Shown in pieces: positions 15,878 to 23,375 of a stretch of DNA of 34,666 nt (the stretch's first letter is position 1; the number at the start of each line of letters is the position of its first letter). The translations under genes and the position numbers were made by a program. Below the pieces are notes generated by a model. It saw nothing but the letters and a program-made list of their open reading frames with translations, was not told the origin of the DNA and did not search any database. Origin of the DNA: an uncultured Microbulbifer sp. GTDB taxonomy: Bacteria > Pseudomonadota > Gammaproteobacteria > Pseudomonadales > Cellvibrionaceae. The stretch is from NCBI RefSeq assembly GCF_913055755.1, contig NZ_CAJXKH010000034.1, forward strand, positions 1 to 34,666, in the 5' to 3' direction.

Positions 15878-15954
15878 GCGCTCGTAGCTCAGCTGGATAG
15901 AGTACCTGGCTACGAACCAGGCGGTCGGAGGTTCGAATCCTCCCGAGCGCGCCA
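15878..15954 (+). tRNA. tRNA-Arg (anticodon ACG)
   Basis: A 77-base cloverleaf including encoded CCA. Acceptor arms GCGCTCG / CGAGCGC pair perfectly. The D arm contains AGCTCAGCTGGATAGAGT, and the anticodon stem CCTGG/CCAGG encloses the loop CTACGAA, giving anticodon ACG (read as ICG after deamination). The T arm is GGAGG-TTCGAAT-CCTCC. The promoter precedes it and an intrinsic terminator follows six bases after the CCA. Confidence 0.97.
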
Positions 15955-15959
15955 TACCC

Positions 15960-15993
15960 AAAAGCCCGGTCCAGATGGATCGGGCTTTTTTTT
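15960..15993. terminator. Bidirectional intrinsic terminator after tRNA-Arg
   Basis: AAAAGCCCG (15960-15968) pairs with CGGGCTTTT; eight T follow on the plus strand (15986-15993) and four on the minus strand. It serves tRNA-Arg and the convergent CapA-type gene. Confidence 0.9.
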
Positions 15994-16013
15994 GCCTCAC
16001 CCCGGCGCTGCAA

Positions 16014-17126
16014 CTACCAGCGCAACAGAAAAGACTCCCCATCGCCCGGCAACTGCAGCGCAGCCCCCAACCTGCGGCATTCACGGTCGAGGACTCCGAG
16101 GAGCCAGTCACGATCGCTATCTGCCGGCCTCTGCAGGCGGAATCGCCGCATTTCAAACGGGATCAGCTCGAGCCGCCGCAGGGCGCCGCTGTCCGGATCC
16201 AGGTCCGCGCAATACAGGAGGCGCAAATACGAGCGGTACGCCTCGTGGCCGCGGATCCCCTCATAGTCGTTGATCAGATCCCCACAGCCATAGAGAATCG
16301 CCCGCTCCCGGTACACCTCAATGCCCATGGGATGGTGTGACGAATGGCCGTACACCAGGTCTGCCCCAGCATCGATCAGGTGGCGCGCGAACGCCCTCTT
16401 CCCCCGCTTGATGTGATAGCCCCAGTTCCCGCCCCAGTGAATGGATACCACCACCAGGTCTCCCGGCTGCCGCAAGCCGTGCCACTGCCTGGCCAGTACC
16501 TGCGCGGTTTCCGCGGACAGGTCGGCAATAAAGTTCACTCCAGCTTTATCATCCGTCGCCGCCCAATCCGCCGGAATACCACTGCTGGGGTGGCCGACGG
16601 CAAATACCAGCAGGCGATTGCTGCCGATACGCTTGATCGCCGGCGACTCCGCCGCGTGTTTGTTTACCCCGGCGCCGACAGCGCTCAACCCGGCTCCTTG
16701 CAGGCTGTCCAGGGTTTCCACAAGACCGGCGTAACCCCAGTCCAGTACATGATTGTTGGCAAGGCTGCAGATATCGACCCCGGCGGCAGTGAGCGCCGGA
16801 ATATTGCCCGGGTGCATGCGGTAATTGATCCCCTTCCACGGCCAGGCGTCATCGCTGCGGGTAACCGCCGTTTCCAGGTTGATCAACCGGCAGTCCGGCT
16901 GTCGCGCCGCCATCGCGGTGAGTGTGTCGCCCCACACATAGTCGAAAGATACCGGGGCCGGAATCCTGCCGCTGTGGTCTTCCGCCAGCATCACATAGCC
17001 CGCTGCGGAGCGCATATAGGATTCAACGATCTGCGGGTCGCCGGGGTTTGGCAGCACCTGGTCAATACCGCGGCCGGTCATGACATCGCCAGCGAGCACA
17101 ATACGCATATGGGACTGTCTTCTCAT
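16014..17126 (-). CDS. CapA family protein (PGA_cap-type metallophosphoesterase)
   Basis: A 370-residue protein with the CapA/PgsA fold of the calcineurin-like superfamily. Features in order: IVLAGDVMTGRGID (residues 9-22), LINLETAVTRSDDAWPWKGINYR (~98-120), ICSLANNHVLDWG (~135-147), a VSIHWGGNWG block, GADLVYGHSSHHPMGIEVYR, and YGCGDLINDYEG. In Bacillus such proteins join poly-gamma-glutamate capsule assembly. Stand-alone proteobacterial members have no defined substrate, and no pgsBC partners are present. No obvious signal peptide is seen. An internal ATG at residue 7 (MRIVLAGD) is an alternative start. It is convergent with tRNA-Arg and divergent from elaA. Confidence 0.9.
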   Translation of the reverse strand: MRRQSHMRIVLAGDVMTGRGIDQVLPNPGDPQIVESYMRSAAGYVMLAEDHSGRIPAPVSFDYVWGDTLTAMAARQPDCRLINLETAVTRSDDAWPWKGINYRMHPGNIPALTAAGVDICSLANNHVLDWGYAGLVETLDSLQGAGLSAVGAGVNKHAAESPAIKRIGSNRLLVFAVGHPSSGIPADWAATDDKAGVNFIADLSAETAQVLARQWHGLRQPGDLVVVSIHWGGNWGYHIKRGKRAFARHLIDAGADLVYGHSSHHPMGIEVYRERAILYGCGDLINDYEGIRGHEAYRSYLRLLYCADLDPDSGALRRLELIPFEMRRFRLQRPADSDRDWLLGVLDRECRRLGAALQLPGDGESFLLRW

Positions 17127-17261
17127 GGTGGTGACTACTCGGCCTCGTGGGCGTCTGGCAGCGCATTTCCCAACCGGTGGTATTTGCCTAGAATGTCCCG
17201 GTTAATGGGATACCCCCCAACCCCGAATACAATAGCAAACAGCCGGAGAGACAGAGCAGTC

Positions 17262-17729
17262 ATGGCAGTATTTTGGCAATGGTGCAGCTTCGACGAACTG
17301 ACCACAGACCAGCTCTACGAGATCCTGCGCGTGCGCCAGGAAGTCTTCACCGTGGAACAGGACTGCGTCTACCAGGATGCGGACGGCAAGGACCAGCACT
17401 CCTGGCACCTCGCGTGCTGGCAGGCGGACTCCGACCAGCCGTCCCTGCATGCCTACCTGCGCGTGGTGTTCCCCGGCAAGAAGTATCCGGAACCGTCTAT
17501 CGGGCGGGTCCTGACCAGTGAATCCGCGCGCGGCAGCGGACTTGGCAGGGAGTTGATGCGCCGCGGGATCGAAATGTTGCAGCGGGAACGTCCCGCGACC
17601 CCGATCCGTATTTCGGCGCAGCTGTACCTGAAAAAATTCTATGAGGAGTTCGGCTTTGAGCAGATCTCCGAGCCCTATGACGAGGATGGCATCCCGCATA
17701 TCGAAATGCTGCGGGCTTGCGGGCCTTAA
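17262..17729 (+). CDS. elaA: GNAT family N-acetyltransferase, ElaA type
   Basis: The ATG at 17262 has GGAGAG 10-15 bases upstream and yields 155 residues. A much longer open frame upstream is only antisense to the CapA-type gene. The ElaA pattern is clear: DELTTDQLYEILRVRQEVFTVEQDCVYQDADGKD at the N-terminus. The acetyl-CoA-binding stretch is IGRVLTSESARGSGLGRELM, followed by the C-terminal YLKKFYEEFGFEQISEPYDEDGIPHIEM. The substrate of ElaA enzymes is unknown. The csoR-type gene starts about 85 bases later on the same strand but has its own promoter-like sequence. Confidence 0.92.
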   Translation: MAVFWQWCSFDELTTDQLYEILRVRQEVFTVEQDCVYQDADGKDQHSWHLACWQADSDQPSLHAYLRVVFPGKKYPEPSIGRVLTSESARGSGLGRELMRRGIEMLQRERPATPIRISAQLYLKKFYEEFGFEQISEPYDEDGIPHIEMLRACGP

Positions 17730-17785
17730 CAACGGCCCCTAGCCAACAGCCAGCCGCACCGCGCTGCCGGCATGCAACTTGCGTG

Positions 17786-17810
17786 TATACTAGCGGCTGC
17801 AGTTCAGGAG
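17786..17810 (+). promoter_or_regulatory. Candidate promoter -10 and ribosome site of the CsoR-family gene
   Basis: TATACT at 17786-17791 is one base from the -10 consensus, but no good -35 is present 17 bp upstream. AGGAG at 17806-17810 is five bases before the first of two consecutive ATGs. The octamer GTATACTA here also occurs in the sox divergent promoter region at 24822-24829. Confidence 0.45.
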
Positions 17811-17815
17811 CAGAG

Positions 17816-18106
17816 ATGATGGAAAGTGATTGGGACAAGAAACGCAAGGCGCTGATCACGCGCTTGCGTCGCGTAGAGGGCCAATTGCGCGGCATTCAGC
17901 GCATGATGGAAGAAGACCAGGACTGTGAGCGCGTTGCGCAGCAGCTCTCTGCCGCACGCAAAGCACTGGACAAAACCTTTTACGAAACCATGGCCTGCGC
18001 CATGCGCCAGGAACTAAGCCAGGCGCAAAGCAGTGACAGCCAAAGCTCGGCAAAACTGGAAAGCCAGATCAAACACATCACCGACCTCATCAGCAAATAC
18101 GCCTGA
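17816..18106 (+). CDS. CsoR/FrmR/CstR-family (DUF156) transcriptional repressor
   Basis: A 96-residue all-helical repressor. The family pattern KKALITRLRRVEGQLRGIQRMMEED (8-34) is followed by DCERVAQQLSAARKALDK and a final helix. Family members are tetramers that release DNA on binding Cu(I), Ni, formaldehyde or persulfide through a conserved Cys plus His/Cys. Here Cys37 sits at the usual first ligand position. The only other Cys is Cys61, close to but not at the position of the CsoR His, and no third ligand Cys is present. The protein thus lacks the Cu(I) set and has two thiols. It is convergent with soxB, directly next to the sox operon, which suggests a sulfur-responsive role like CstR. 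Start chosen from AGGAG spacing; the next codon is also ATG. Confidence 0.88.
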   Translation: MMESDWDKKRKALITRLRRVEGQLRGIQRMMEEDQDCERVAQQLSAARKALDKTFYETMACAMRQELSQAQSSDSQSSAKLESQIKHITDLISKYA

Positions 18107-18114
18107 AAGAATAG

Positions 18115-18137
18115 CGGGCTAGCCTTACACTAGCCCG
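18115..18137. terminator. Hairpin spanning the soxB stop codon
   Basis: CGGGCTAG (18115-18122) and CTAGCCCG (18130-18137) form a perfect 8-bp stem whose 7-base loop contains the soxB stop codon. It lies between the convergent csoR-type and soxB genes. It lacks a T tract, so it may stabilise transcript ends or terminate weakly in both directions. Confidence 0.5.
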
Positions 18138-19849
18138 AGATTATCCTGCAGGCCCACGATACGCGGTTGCTTCGGCTCGAGCAGAGGAACCGTCTTCTTG
18201 CTACTCAGCCAGTTGCCCACCACATCCCATATGGGCTCACCTTCCACCCCCTCCGCTACCGGCGCCCAGCCGGCAACCTTGTAGGTTTTACTGGCTTCAA
18301 CGGGTTTGCCATTGAGGGTCATATCCGAGATCCGGTTGCCGCTACCAGCAGTGGGATTGATGGTGTAGTCGAGACCGCCGACACGCACCATATCGCCCCC
18401 CTGCTGGTAGTAGGGATCGGGGTTGAACAGGTTATCCGCCACATCCTCCAGAATGAACTTGATACGCTCGCCGGTAAATTCATTGAGGGTGGTCTGCGGA
18501 TAGGTGATCGCCACCTGGCTCATCAGGTCTTCCAGCGTAATCCTGTCCCCCGGCAACAGCGAGGTACCCCAGCGGAATCCTGGTGAGAACGCAATCTCAG
18601 CGTCCTTGCTTTCCATCAGCGCATCGACGATAAGCTGGTCAAAACTGCCATTGAAATTGCCCCGCCGGTACAGCAGCCCCTCCGTGGTGGCCAGCGTGGT
18701 ATTGAGCTTGTCCAGATAGGGCGCCCGCACGCGATCGATCAGTGCAGACATCTCCGGGTCCGCGGGCAACAGGTCCGCAAAAACGGGCAGCAAGTGGTAG
18801 TGCCACTGCTTGATCTTGCCGCCCTGCACATCAAAATCCAGCACGCCGAGGAACTTGCCGTTGCTGCCCGCATTGGTTACCAGGGTCAGTCCTCCACCAC
18901 TGTTTTTGACCTGTATCGCCTGGGGAATGGCATCGTGGGTATGGCCACCCATGATCGCGTCCAGGCCACTGAGCCTGGAAGCCAGCTTGATATCCACATC
19001 AGCGCCGTTGTGAGAAAGCAGCACCACAACTTGCGCGCCCTGCTTGCGCACCTTATCAATGGTTTCCTGTAGCTCGCGCTCCTGAATGCCGAATGTCCAA
19101 CCCGGGGTAAAGTGCCCCGGGTTGGCAATCGGGGTATACGGGAAAGCCTGGCCGATAATCGCTACCGGTACACCGTTCATTTCACGAATGGTGTGGCTTG
19201 CAAATATCGCATCGCCAAAGTCGAAGTCCTTGACATTCTGCGCCAGAAATTCGATATGGCCATTGAGGTCATTCTCGATAATCTCCATGACCCTGTCGGC
19301 ACCCAGGGTGAACTCCCAGTGGCCAGTCATAATATCGATCCCCAGTGCTTTACTGGCGTCGACCATATCCTGGCCTTTCGTCCACAGGGATGTTGCCGAA
19401 CCCTGCCACAGGTCCCCACCGTCCAATAACAGCGAACCCGGCCGCGACGCGCGCACCTGTTTCACCAGGGTCGCCAGGTGAGCAAAGCCCCCTACTCGCC
19501 CGTACTGCGCAGCCGCCGCGTTGAAATCCAAATACGTGAGGGCATGGGCTATACGGGAGTTAGCGGGTAGACCGCTGGATTTCAGGAGGGCCTCACCCAC
19601 AAGGTGTGGCGGCTGGTTTCGAGCACCGTGTACACCAATATTGATAGAAGGCTCGCGGTAATAGATCGGCATCAACTGCGCGTGGGCATCGGTCATGTGC
19701 ATAAAATGCACATTGCCAAATCGCGGCAGTTCATACAGCCCTCCCGCAGCAGCAGCGTTAGACTTGCGGCTACAGCCACTCAGCAACGGCAGTGACATCC
19801 CCGCCGCAACTCCCAGCCCCAGCATCTGGACAAATTCGCGTCGTTTCAT
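18125..19849 (-). CDS. soxB: Thiosulfohydrolase SoxB
   Basis: A 574-residue periplasmic di-manganese enzyme that hydrolyses the terminal sulfonate from SoxY-bound thiosulfate, releasing sulfate. It belongs to the 5'-nucleotidase/metallophosphoesterase superfamily. Visible metal-site motifs are HFMHMTDAHAQL (48-59), LLDGGDLWQGS (141-151), TGHWEFTLG (175-183), LLSHNGADVD, and MGGHTHD. Full length for the family. The N-terminus has a Tat-like KRREF motif, and the signal ends LPLLSGC, which could act as a lipobox with Cys26; membrane anchoring is a possibility, not shown. It is the last gene of the minus-strand sox operon, seven bases after soxX. Confidence 0.96.
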   Translation of the reverse strand: MKRREFVQMLGLGVAAGMSLPLLSGCSRKSNAAAAGGLYELPRFGNVHFMHMTDAHAQLMPIYYREPSINIGVHGARNQPPHLVGEALLKSSGLPANSRIAHALTYLDFNAAAAQYGRVGGFAHLATLVKQVRASRPGSLLLDGGDLWQGSATSLWTKGQDMVDASKALGIDIMTGHWEFTLGADRVMEIIENDLNGHIEFLAQNVKDFDFGDAIFASHTIREMNGVPVAIIGQAFPYTPIANPGHFTPGWTFGIQERELQETIDKVRKQGAQVVVLLSHNGADVDIKLASRLSGLDAIMGGHTHDAIPQAIQVKNSGGGLTLVTNAGSNGKFLGVLDFDVQGGKIKQWHYHLLPVFADLLPADPEMSALIDRVRAPYLDKLNTTLATTEGLLYRRGNFNGSFDQLIVDALMESKDAEIAFSPGFRWGTSLLPGDRITLEDLMSQVAITYPQTTLNEFTGERIKFILEDVADNLFNPDPYYQQGGDMVRVGGLDYTINPTAGSGNRISDMTLNGKPVEASKTYKVAGWAPVAEGVEGEPIWDVVGNWLSSKKTVPLLEPKQPRIVGLQDNLGLV

Positions 19850-19856
19850 TACATAC

Positions 19857-20477
19857 TCACTTGCGGTTTACCGGAGAAGCAGGATCAAAAAGGTACGCCA
19901 TCAAATCCTGAATTTGCTGTTGATCGAGAATACCGGCGTCTCCGAAACGGGGCATATGTGAACAGACCATATAGGTTTGCGGGTTCCAGATCTTTGCCCA
20001 GGTGTATTTCAACATCGCCTGTGAAGTACCGCGCATTCCGTAATTGCGCAGCGATGGCCCAACGGTGCCATAAGCGACCTCATCGGGACTCATCTGGTGG
20101 CAAGCGTAGCAATTGCCCCCGTTGGGGTCGCTGGGATTGTCACTCCACTGCATCCCTTTGCCATTTCCGGCGATGGCTTCGCCGCGCTGCCAATCACCGA
20201 AAAACTTGCCGTCAGTTGGGTAGACCACAGATTCGGTGGCAGCCTGCCGCAGTTGTTCACGCTCAGCATTCGAGGCCACATTGTCATCGGCATTACTACA
20301 CGCCTTTTGTAACGCAGTCTGGTTCAGGCGATCCAGCCCCACGTGATTTTTCGCTACCATCGACTCACGCCACACGGATTCCACCGCTTTGGTTTCGGAG
20401 TGCAATCCAGAATCGGCATAGGCACTCACCATCACGGAAACCGCAGCGACAGCAAGCAGGCTTTTGATTTTCAACAT
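19857..20477 (-). CDS. soxX: Cytochrome SoxX (c-type cytochrome of SoxAX)
   Basis: A 206-residue exported monohaem cytochrome c that partners SoxA to couple thiosulfate oxidatively to SoxY. A signal peptide spans residues 1-21 (cleavage near AYADS). The haem motif CYACH is at 123-127, and the probable axial Met175 lies in VCSHMPRFGD. A long N-terminal region with an extra Cys60 precedes the haem domain, placing it among the larger SoxX proteins. The AGGAG ribosome site is upstream of the ATG; the gene begins 12 bases after the soxA stop and ends seven bases before soxB. Confidence 0.95.
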   Translation of the reverse strand: MLKIKSLLAVAAVSVMVSAYADSGLHSETKAVESVWRESMVAKNHVGLDRLNQTALQKACSNADDNVASNAEREQLRQAATESVVYPTDGKFFGDWQRGEAIAGNGKGMQWSDNPSDPNGGNCYACHQMSPDEVAYGTVGPSLRNYGMRGTSQAMLKYTWAKIWNPQTYMVCSHMPRFGDAGILDQQQIQDLMAYLFDPASPVNRK

Positions 20478-20489
20478 CGCTACGAGCTC

Positions 20490-21305
20490 CTATCGTTTCA
20501 GGCCGGGCGCGGCCATTTCGGTTCCGCTGCCATTCACACTCATGTAAGTGATCAGGGAGATCACCGCTTCAGAGCCGGGCAGCAATTGTGGCAAGCGTTG
20601 CTGTTTGGCACAGTTCTGCATCCTCCATCCCATCGTGCGCACCAGCCCCTGGGAAATACGGTAAGCAGGCCAGGATGAATAGGCCTCTCCCGCATTGGCA
20701 TGGGCAGTGAGATTGGGCAGGTTTTGCAGGCGAATGCGCTTTTCATCCTGGCGGTGACAGGTCGCACAAGAAAAGTCATAGGGACCTGCACGGTAAAAAA
20801 ACAGCTCCTTACCCATAGCGTAAGTTGCCTTTTCGGCGGGGTGATCTTGCGGGGTTGCAATCGGCATACCCATGGACTGGTCGGCAACATAACTGGCCAG
20901 CGCCTCAAGCTCCGTACCCATATCCCCCGTGCCAGAATAAGGTTTGCGTAATATGTCGCTGCGATCCCTGCCTTGCAGGGACACCATGCAGTGGATCAAC
21001 CGCCCCTCCAGATCCATGACCTGCCTGGTATCATCAAAATAGCGTGGCAACTGGGCGTAGGCACCTTTCACCACACCGGCACCCAACCCCAGATCACACT
21101 GCTCCAGTGAGGCCTGCTTTGGTCCCTGGGGTTTGGTCCAGAGTTCAGCCCCTTCCTCAATCACAAAAATCGCGGGATTGTCATCCCCCATCATCTCGCG
21201 GTATTCCGCGAAGGGATCATCCTGTGCCTCTGCCGCAACGGCAAATAGCAGCGAGCAGACAGACAGCGTGCGCAGCAGCGGCACAAATCCTGATTTAGCC
21301 GACAT
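20490..21305 (-). CDS. soxA: Cytochrome SoxA (SoxAX catalytic subunit)
   Basis: A 271-residue exported protein, with signal peptide to about residue 27 (FAVAAEAQ). It has a single canonical haem motif CATCH (180-184). The first of the two ancestral haem sites is degenerate, with Cys70 and Cys106 left to form a disulfide, as in monohaem-type SoxA. Cys232 in MQNCAKQQRLP corresponds to the active-site cysteine persulfide that also ligates the haem. With SoxX it attaches thiosulfate to the SoxY Cys. The ATG is preceded by an AGGAGG site. Sits between soxZ and soxX. Confidence 0.96.
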   Translation of the reverse strand: MSAKSGFVPLLRTLSVCSLLFAVAAEAQDDPFAEYREMMGDDNPAIFVIEEGAELWTKPQGPKQASLEQCDLGLGAGVVKGAYAQLPRYFDDTRQVMDLEGRLIHCMVSLQGRDRSDILRKPYSGTGDMGTELEALASYVADQSMGMPIATPQDHPAEKATYAMGKELFFYRAGPYDFSCATCHRQDEKRIRLQNLPNLTAHANAGEAYSSWPAYRISQGLVRTMGWRMQNCAKQQRLPQLLPGSEAVISLITYMSVNGSGTEMAAPGLKR

Positions 21306-21378
21306 CGGACCTCCTGTGGTGCTGGCTCGAGCGAGCGCCGGCCAGCATCATTATTATTGGGTGGTGTGAGTGGCGAGC

Positions 21379-21690
21379 TTATTTAACGGTCGCTTCACCG
21401 GCACCAGTTTGACCTTTGTTATCAAGCCACTGCACCTTGACCGTATCGCCCGCCTTGGCCCCCTTGATACGAAAACTCAAGAATGGGTTCTGTGATACGG
21501 CGGCGCCCCAGTGAGCCTGAAGTACCGTTTTATCCCCTGATGTCGCCTTCACTTCGGTAATGAAATGCGCTGGGATTTTGTTGCCGGCGCTGTCTTTGCG
21601 CTGCCCGGTTTCCATGGGATGACGCATCAGCGCCTTTACCTCGGCAACATCACCAGTCAATGTCGCGCGAATTCGAATTGAACCTGCCAT
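21379..21690 (-). CDS. soxZ: Sulfur carrier complex subunit SoxZ
   Basis: 103 residues from the ATG at 21690, which has GGAG eight bases upstream. The frame stays open back to 21744, overlapping soxY, but that extension does not resemble SoxZ. The product begins MAGSIRIRATLTGDVAEVKALMRHPMETG, the SoxZ hallmark, and is an immunoglobulin-like beta sandwich with no signal peptide; it is exported together with SoxY as a complex. SoxZ positions the SoxY swinging arm for the other Sox enzymes. It lies 41 bases after soxY. Confidence 0.96.
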   Translation of the reverse strand: MAGSIRIRATLTGDVAEVKALMRHPMETGQRKDSAGNKIPAHFITEVKATSGDKTVLQAHWGAAVSQNPFLSFRIKGAKAGDTVKVQWLDNKGQTGAGEATVK

Positions 21691-21731
21691 TTTTGTTACT
21701 CCATCAAATTCTGTTTTTTCGGGAGGGGCGT

Positions 21732-22178
21732 TTAACCGCCACAACCGCCGAGGGTGACCTTGGTTTCACGGCCGGTCTTATACAGCTTGCCGCCCGCCTC
21801 AACCACAGCGTAAATCGGGCAGGTTTGCGCCACTTTGACCCGGGTCTGCACGAACGCCTCGGAGCCTTCAGGGATCATGAACGCCGCCGCCAGTGGGTTG
21901 GGATTCTTTTCTACGACGATGTAGATTTTGCTTGTCCCGGCAATCGAACTGGTGACCGCCACCGGAACCACCGCACCGTTTTCAGCGATATCCGGCGTTT
22001 CAAGCATGATCTTATCGCTGTCCTGCGCATTGCCCAGACTCGCAAAAACACCGTCAAAATCCGTTGCTGCCATCGCCTCTTTCGGTCGCACAAAATCCGC
22101 CAGCAATTTCAGTGGCACCATACTCAGTGCCACCGCAGTACCGGCCAACTTTAAAAAACTGCGTCTACTTCTCTTCAT
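21732..22178 (-). CDS. soxY: Sulfur carrier protein SoxY
   Basis: A 148-residue carrier. The Tat signal has the twin-arginine motif SRRSFLK (4-10), with cleavage probably near residue 38. The mature domain ends in the invariant GGCGG swinging arm, with Cys146 carrying the sulfur intermediates during thiosulfate oxidation. The SoxYZ complex shuttles the substrate among SoxAX, SoxB and SoxCD in the periplasm. Intact and of normal length. Confidence 0.97.
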   Translation of the reverse strand: MKRSRRSFLKLAGTAVALSMVPLKLLADFVRPKEAMAATDFDGVFASLGNAQDSDKIMLETPDIAENGAVVPVAVTSSIAGTSKIYIVVEKNPNPLAAAFMIPEGSEAFVQTRVKVAQTCPIYAVVEAGGKLYKTGRETKVTLGGCGG

Positions 22179-22235
22179 ACTTCACCACTCTTTTCTTATG
22201 TTGATACAAGGACTTCGTATTTCAGGCCAGCGCTG

Positions 22236-23375
22236 TTACTGTGCCAGCCAGTTTGCTATTTCTTCCGCCTTGGCTTCTGTCAACTGTGGCATTGGCGGCA
22301 TGAAACCTCCCCAGATACCCGATCCACCCTGGCGAATTTTCCGGCTCAGATAAACTACCGCGTCATCGCGCCCCGCGTACTTCTCAGAGACAGCGGTAAA
22401 TGCGGGGCCAACCAGTTTATTGTCGATCTGGTGGCAACCCAGGCAGCCGTTACTGGTGAGCAACTCCATCGGCGCCGACGTAGCAAGCCCAGCTTCGGGG
22501 GCAGGCGCTGCTTCAGTTTCAGAGGGCACTTCAGCCACCAGTACAGGCGCAGTTTCAGCACCGGGCTCTATGCTGGTATCCACTCCGGGGTATGGGCCAA
22601 AAGTTCGCATCTGGCCCTGCAGATTGCCGTGGGCATTGCGGGCGAAGGCCGGAATAGACGAGGCTACCTCCACATGGGTTTCGCAGTCGGTCATACACGC
22701 GGTGTTGTGAACATCGGGCTCGCCATCGACTTTCCACAAGCCGTGCTCCCGGGTCATACCATTGCGGTTTGGCATGCGTGCCTGAACTTCGGCAATATTT
22801 TCGTTAGACAGCTCGAAATCGTAGTCAACGATGTAGCCAAGGCTCAGCAGATAGGCAACGAGGCTGTAGACCTCGTCGGTACTCAGTGACTTGGGAGCAT
22901 TCCAGGGCATCGCGCGATTGATGTAGTCCCAAAGGGTCGATACCGTGGCAACCTTCATCAGGGTAGTGCGTACCCGGGTGGGGTCTTTCAGCGCAGCAAC
23001 ATGACCGGTTTCGATATCCTGCTGAGTGACATTGCCCAGCACCAAGGGCGAGAAAAACTTATTGGAATCGCCAAAGTCACCGTGACATGCGGCACAGCGC
23101 GCGAGCCAGATCTCCTCACCCTGCTCGGCAGTACCGGAACCGGGTGGAAGACCGGCAAAATCGGGACCCACATCAATGTCCCACGCGGCAATTTCTGCCG
23201 GTTTCGCCGCGCGACCGATATCCTCGAAACTGCTTTGCCAGGGACTGGCGACCGGCGGCGTGATCACTGTTACCGCTTCGGACTTTCCATCGCTCTCCTG
23301 TCCACAGCCCGCAAGTGCGGCTGCCACCAGTAGTACGCTGAATTGACGCGCAACACCGTCAGGAAATCTGAACAT
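22236..23375 (-). CDS. soxD: SoxD, dihaem cytochrome c subunit of sulfur dehydrogenase SoxCD
   Basis: The ATG at 23375 has a perfect GGAGGTG site and gives 379 residues; a more upstream start at 23399 is less likely. Two haem motifs are seen: CAACH (94-98) and CLGCH (311-315), each in a cytochrome c domain. A Pro/Ala/Glu-rich linker lies at about 270-300. It passes electrons from SoxC to the respiratory chain. Its N-terminus ends in LLVAAALAGC with Cys24, a strong lipobox, so this SoxD is predicted to be a membrane-anchored lipoprotein, which I regard as unusual. It overlaps the end of soxC by 17 bases. Confidence 0.94.
   Translation of the reverse strand: MFRFPDGVARQFSVLLVAAALAGCGQESDGKSEAVTVITPPVASPWQSSFEDIGRAAKPAEIAAWDIDVGPDFAGLPPGSGTAEQGEEIWLARCAACHGDFGDSNKFFSPLVLGNVTQQDIETGHVAALKDPTRVRTTLMKVATVSTLWDYINRAMPWNAPKSLSTDEVYSLVAYLLSLGYIVDYDFELSNENIAEVQARMPNRNGMTREHGLWKVDGEPDVHNTACMTDCETHVEVASSIPAFARNAHGNLQGQMRTFGPYPGVDTSIEPGAETAPVLVAEVPSETEAAPAPEAGLATSAPMELLTSNGCLGCHQIDNKLVGPAFTAVSEKYAGRDDAVVYLSRKIRQGGSGIWGGFMPPMPQLTEAKAEEIANWLAQ

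Noticed and set aside
17200..17228. ATACCCCCC run upstream of elaA as a second CsoR-type operator
   Set aside because: The matching GGTAT half is absent, so it is not a palindromic site.
16344..17261. Very long open frame continuing upstream of elaA
   Set aside because: It is antisense to the clear CapA-type gene; only the part from 17262, with its ribosome site and ElaA motifs, is protein-like.
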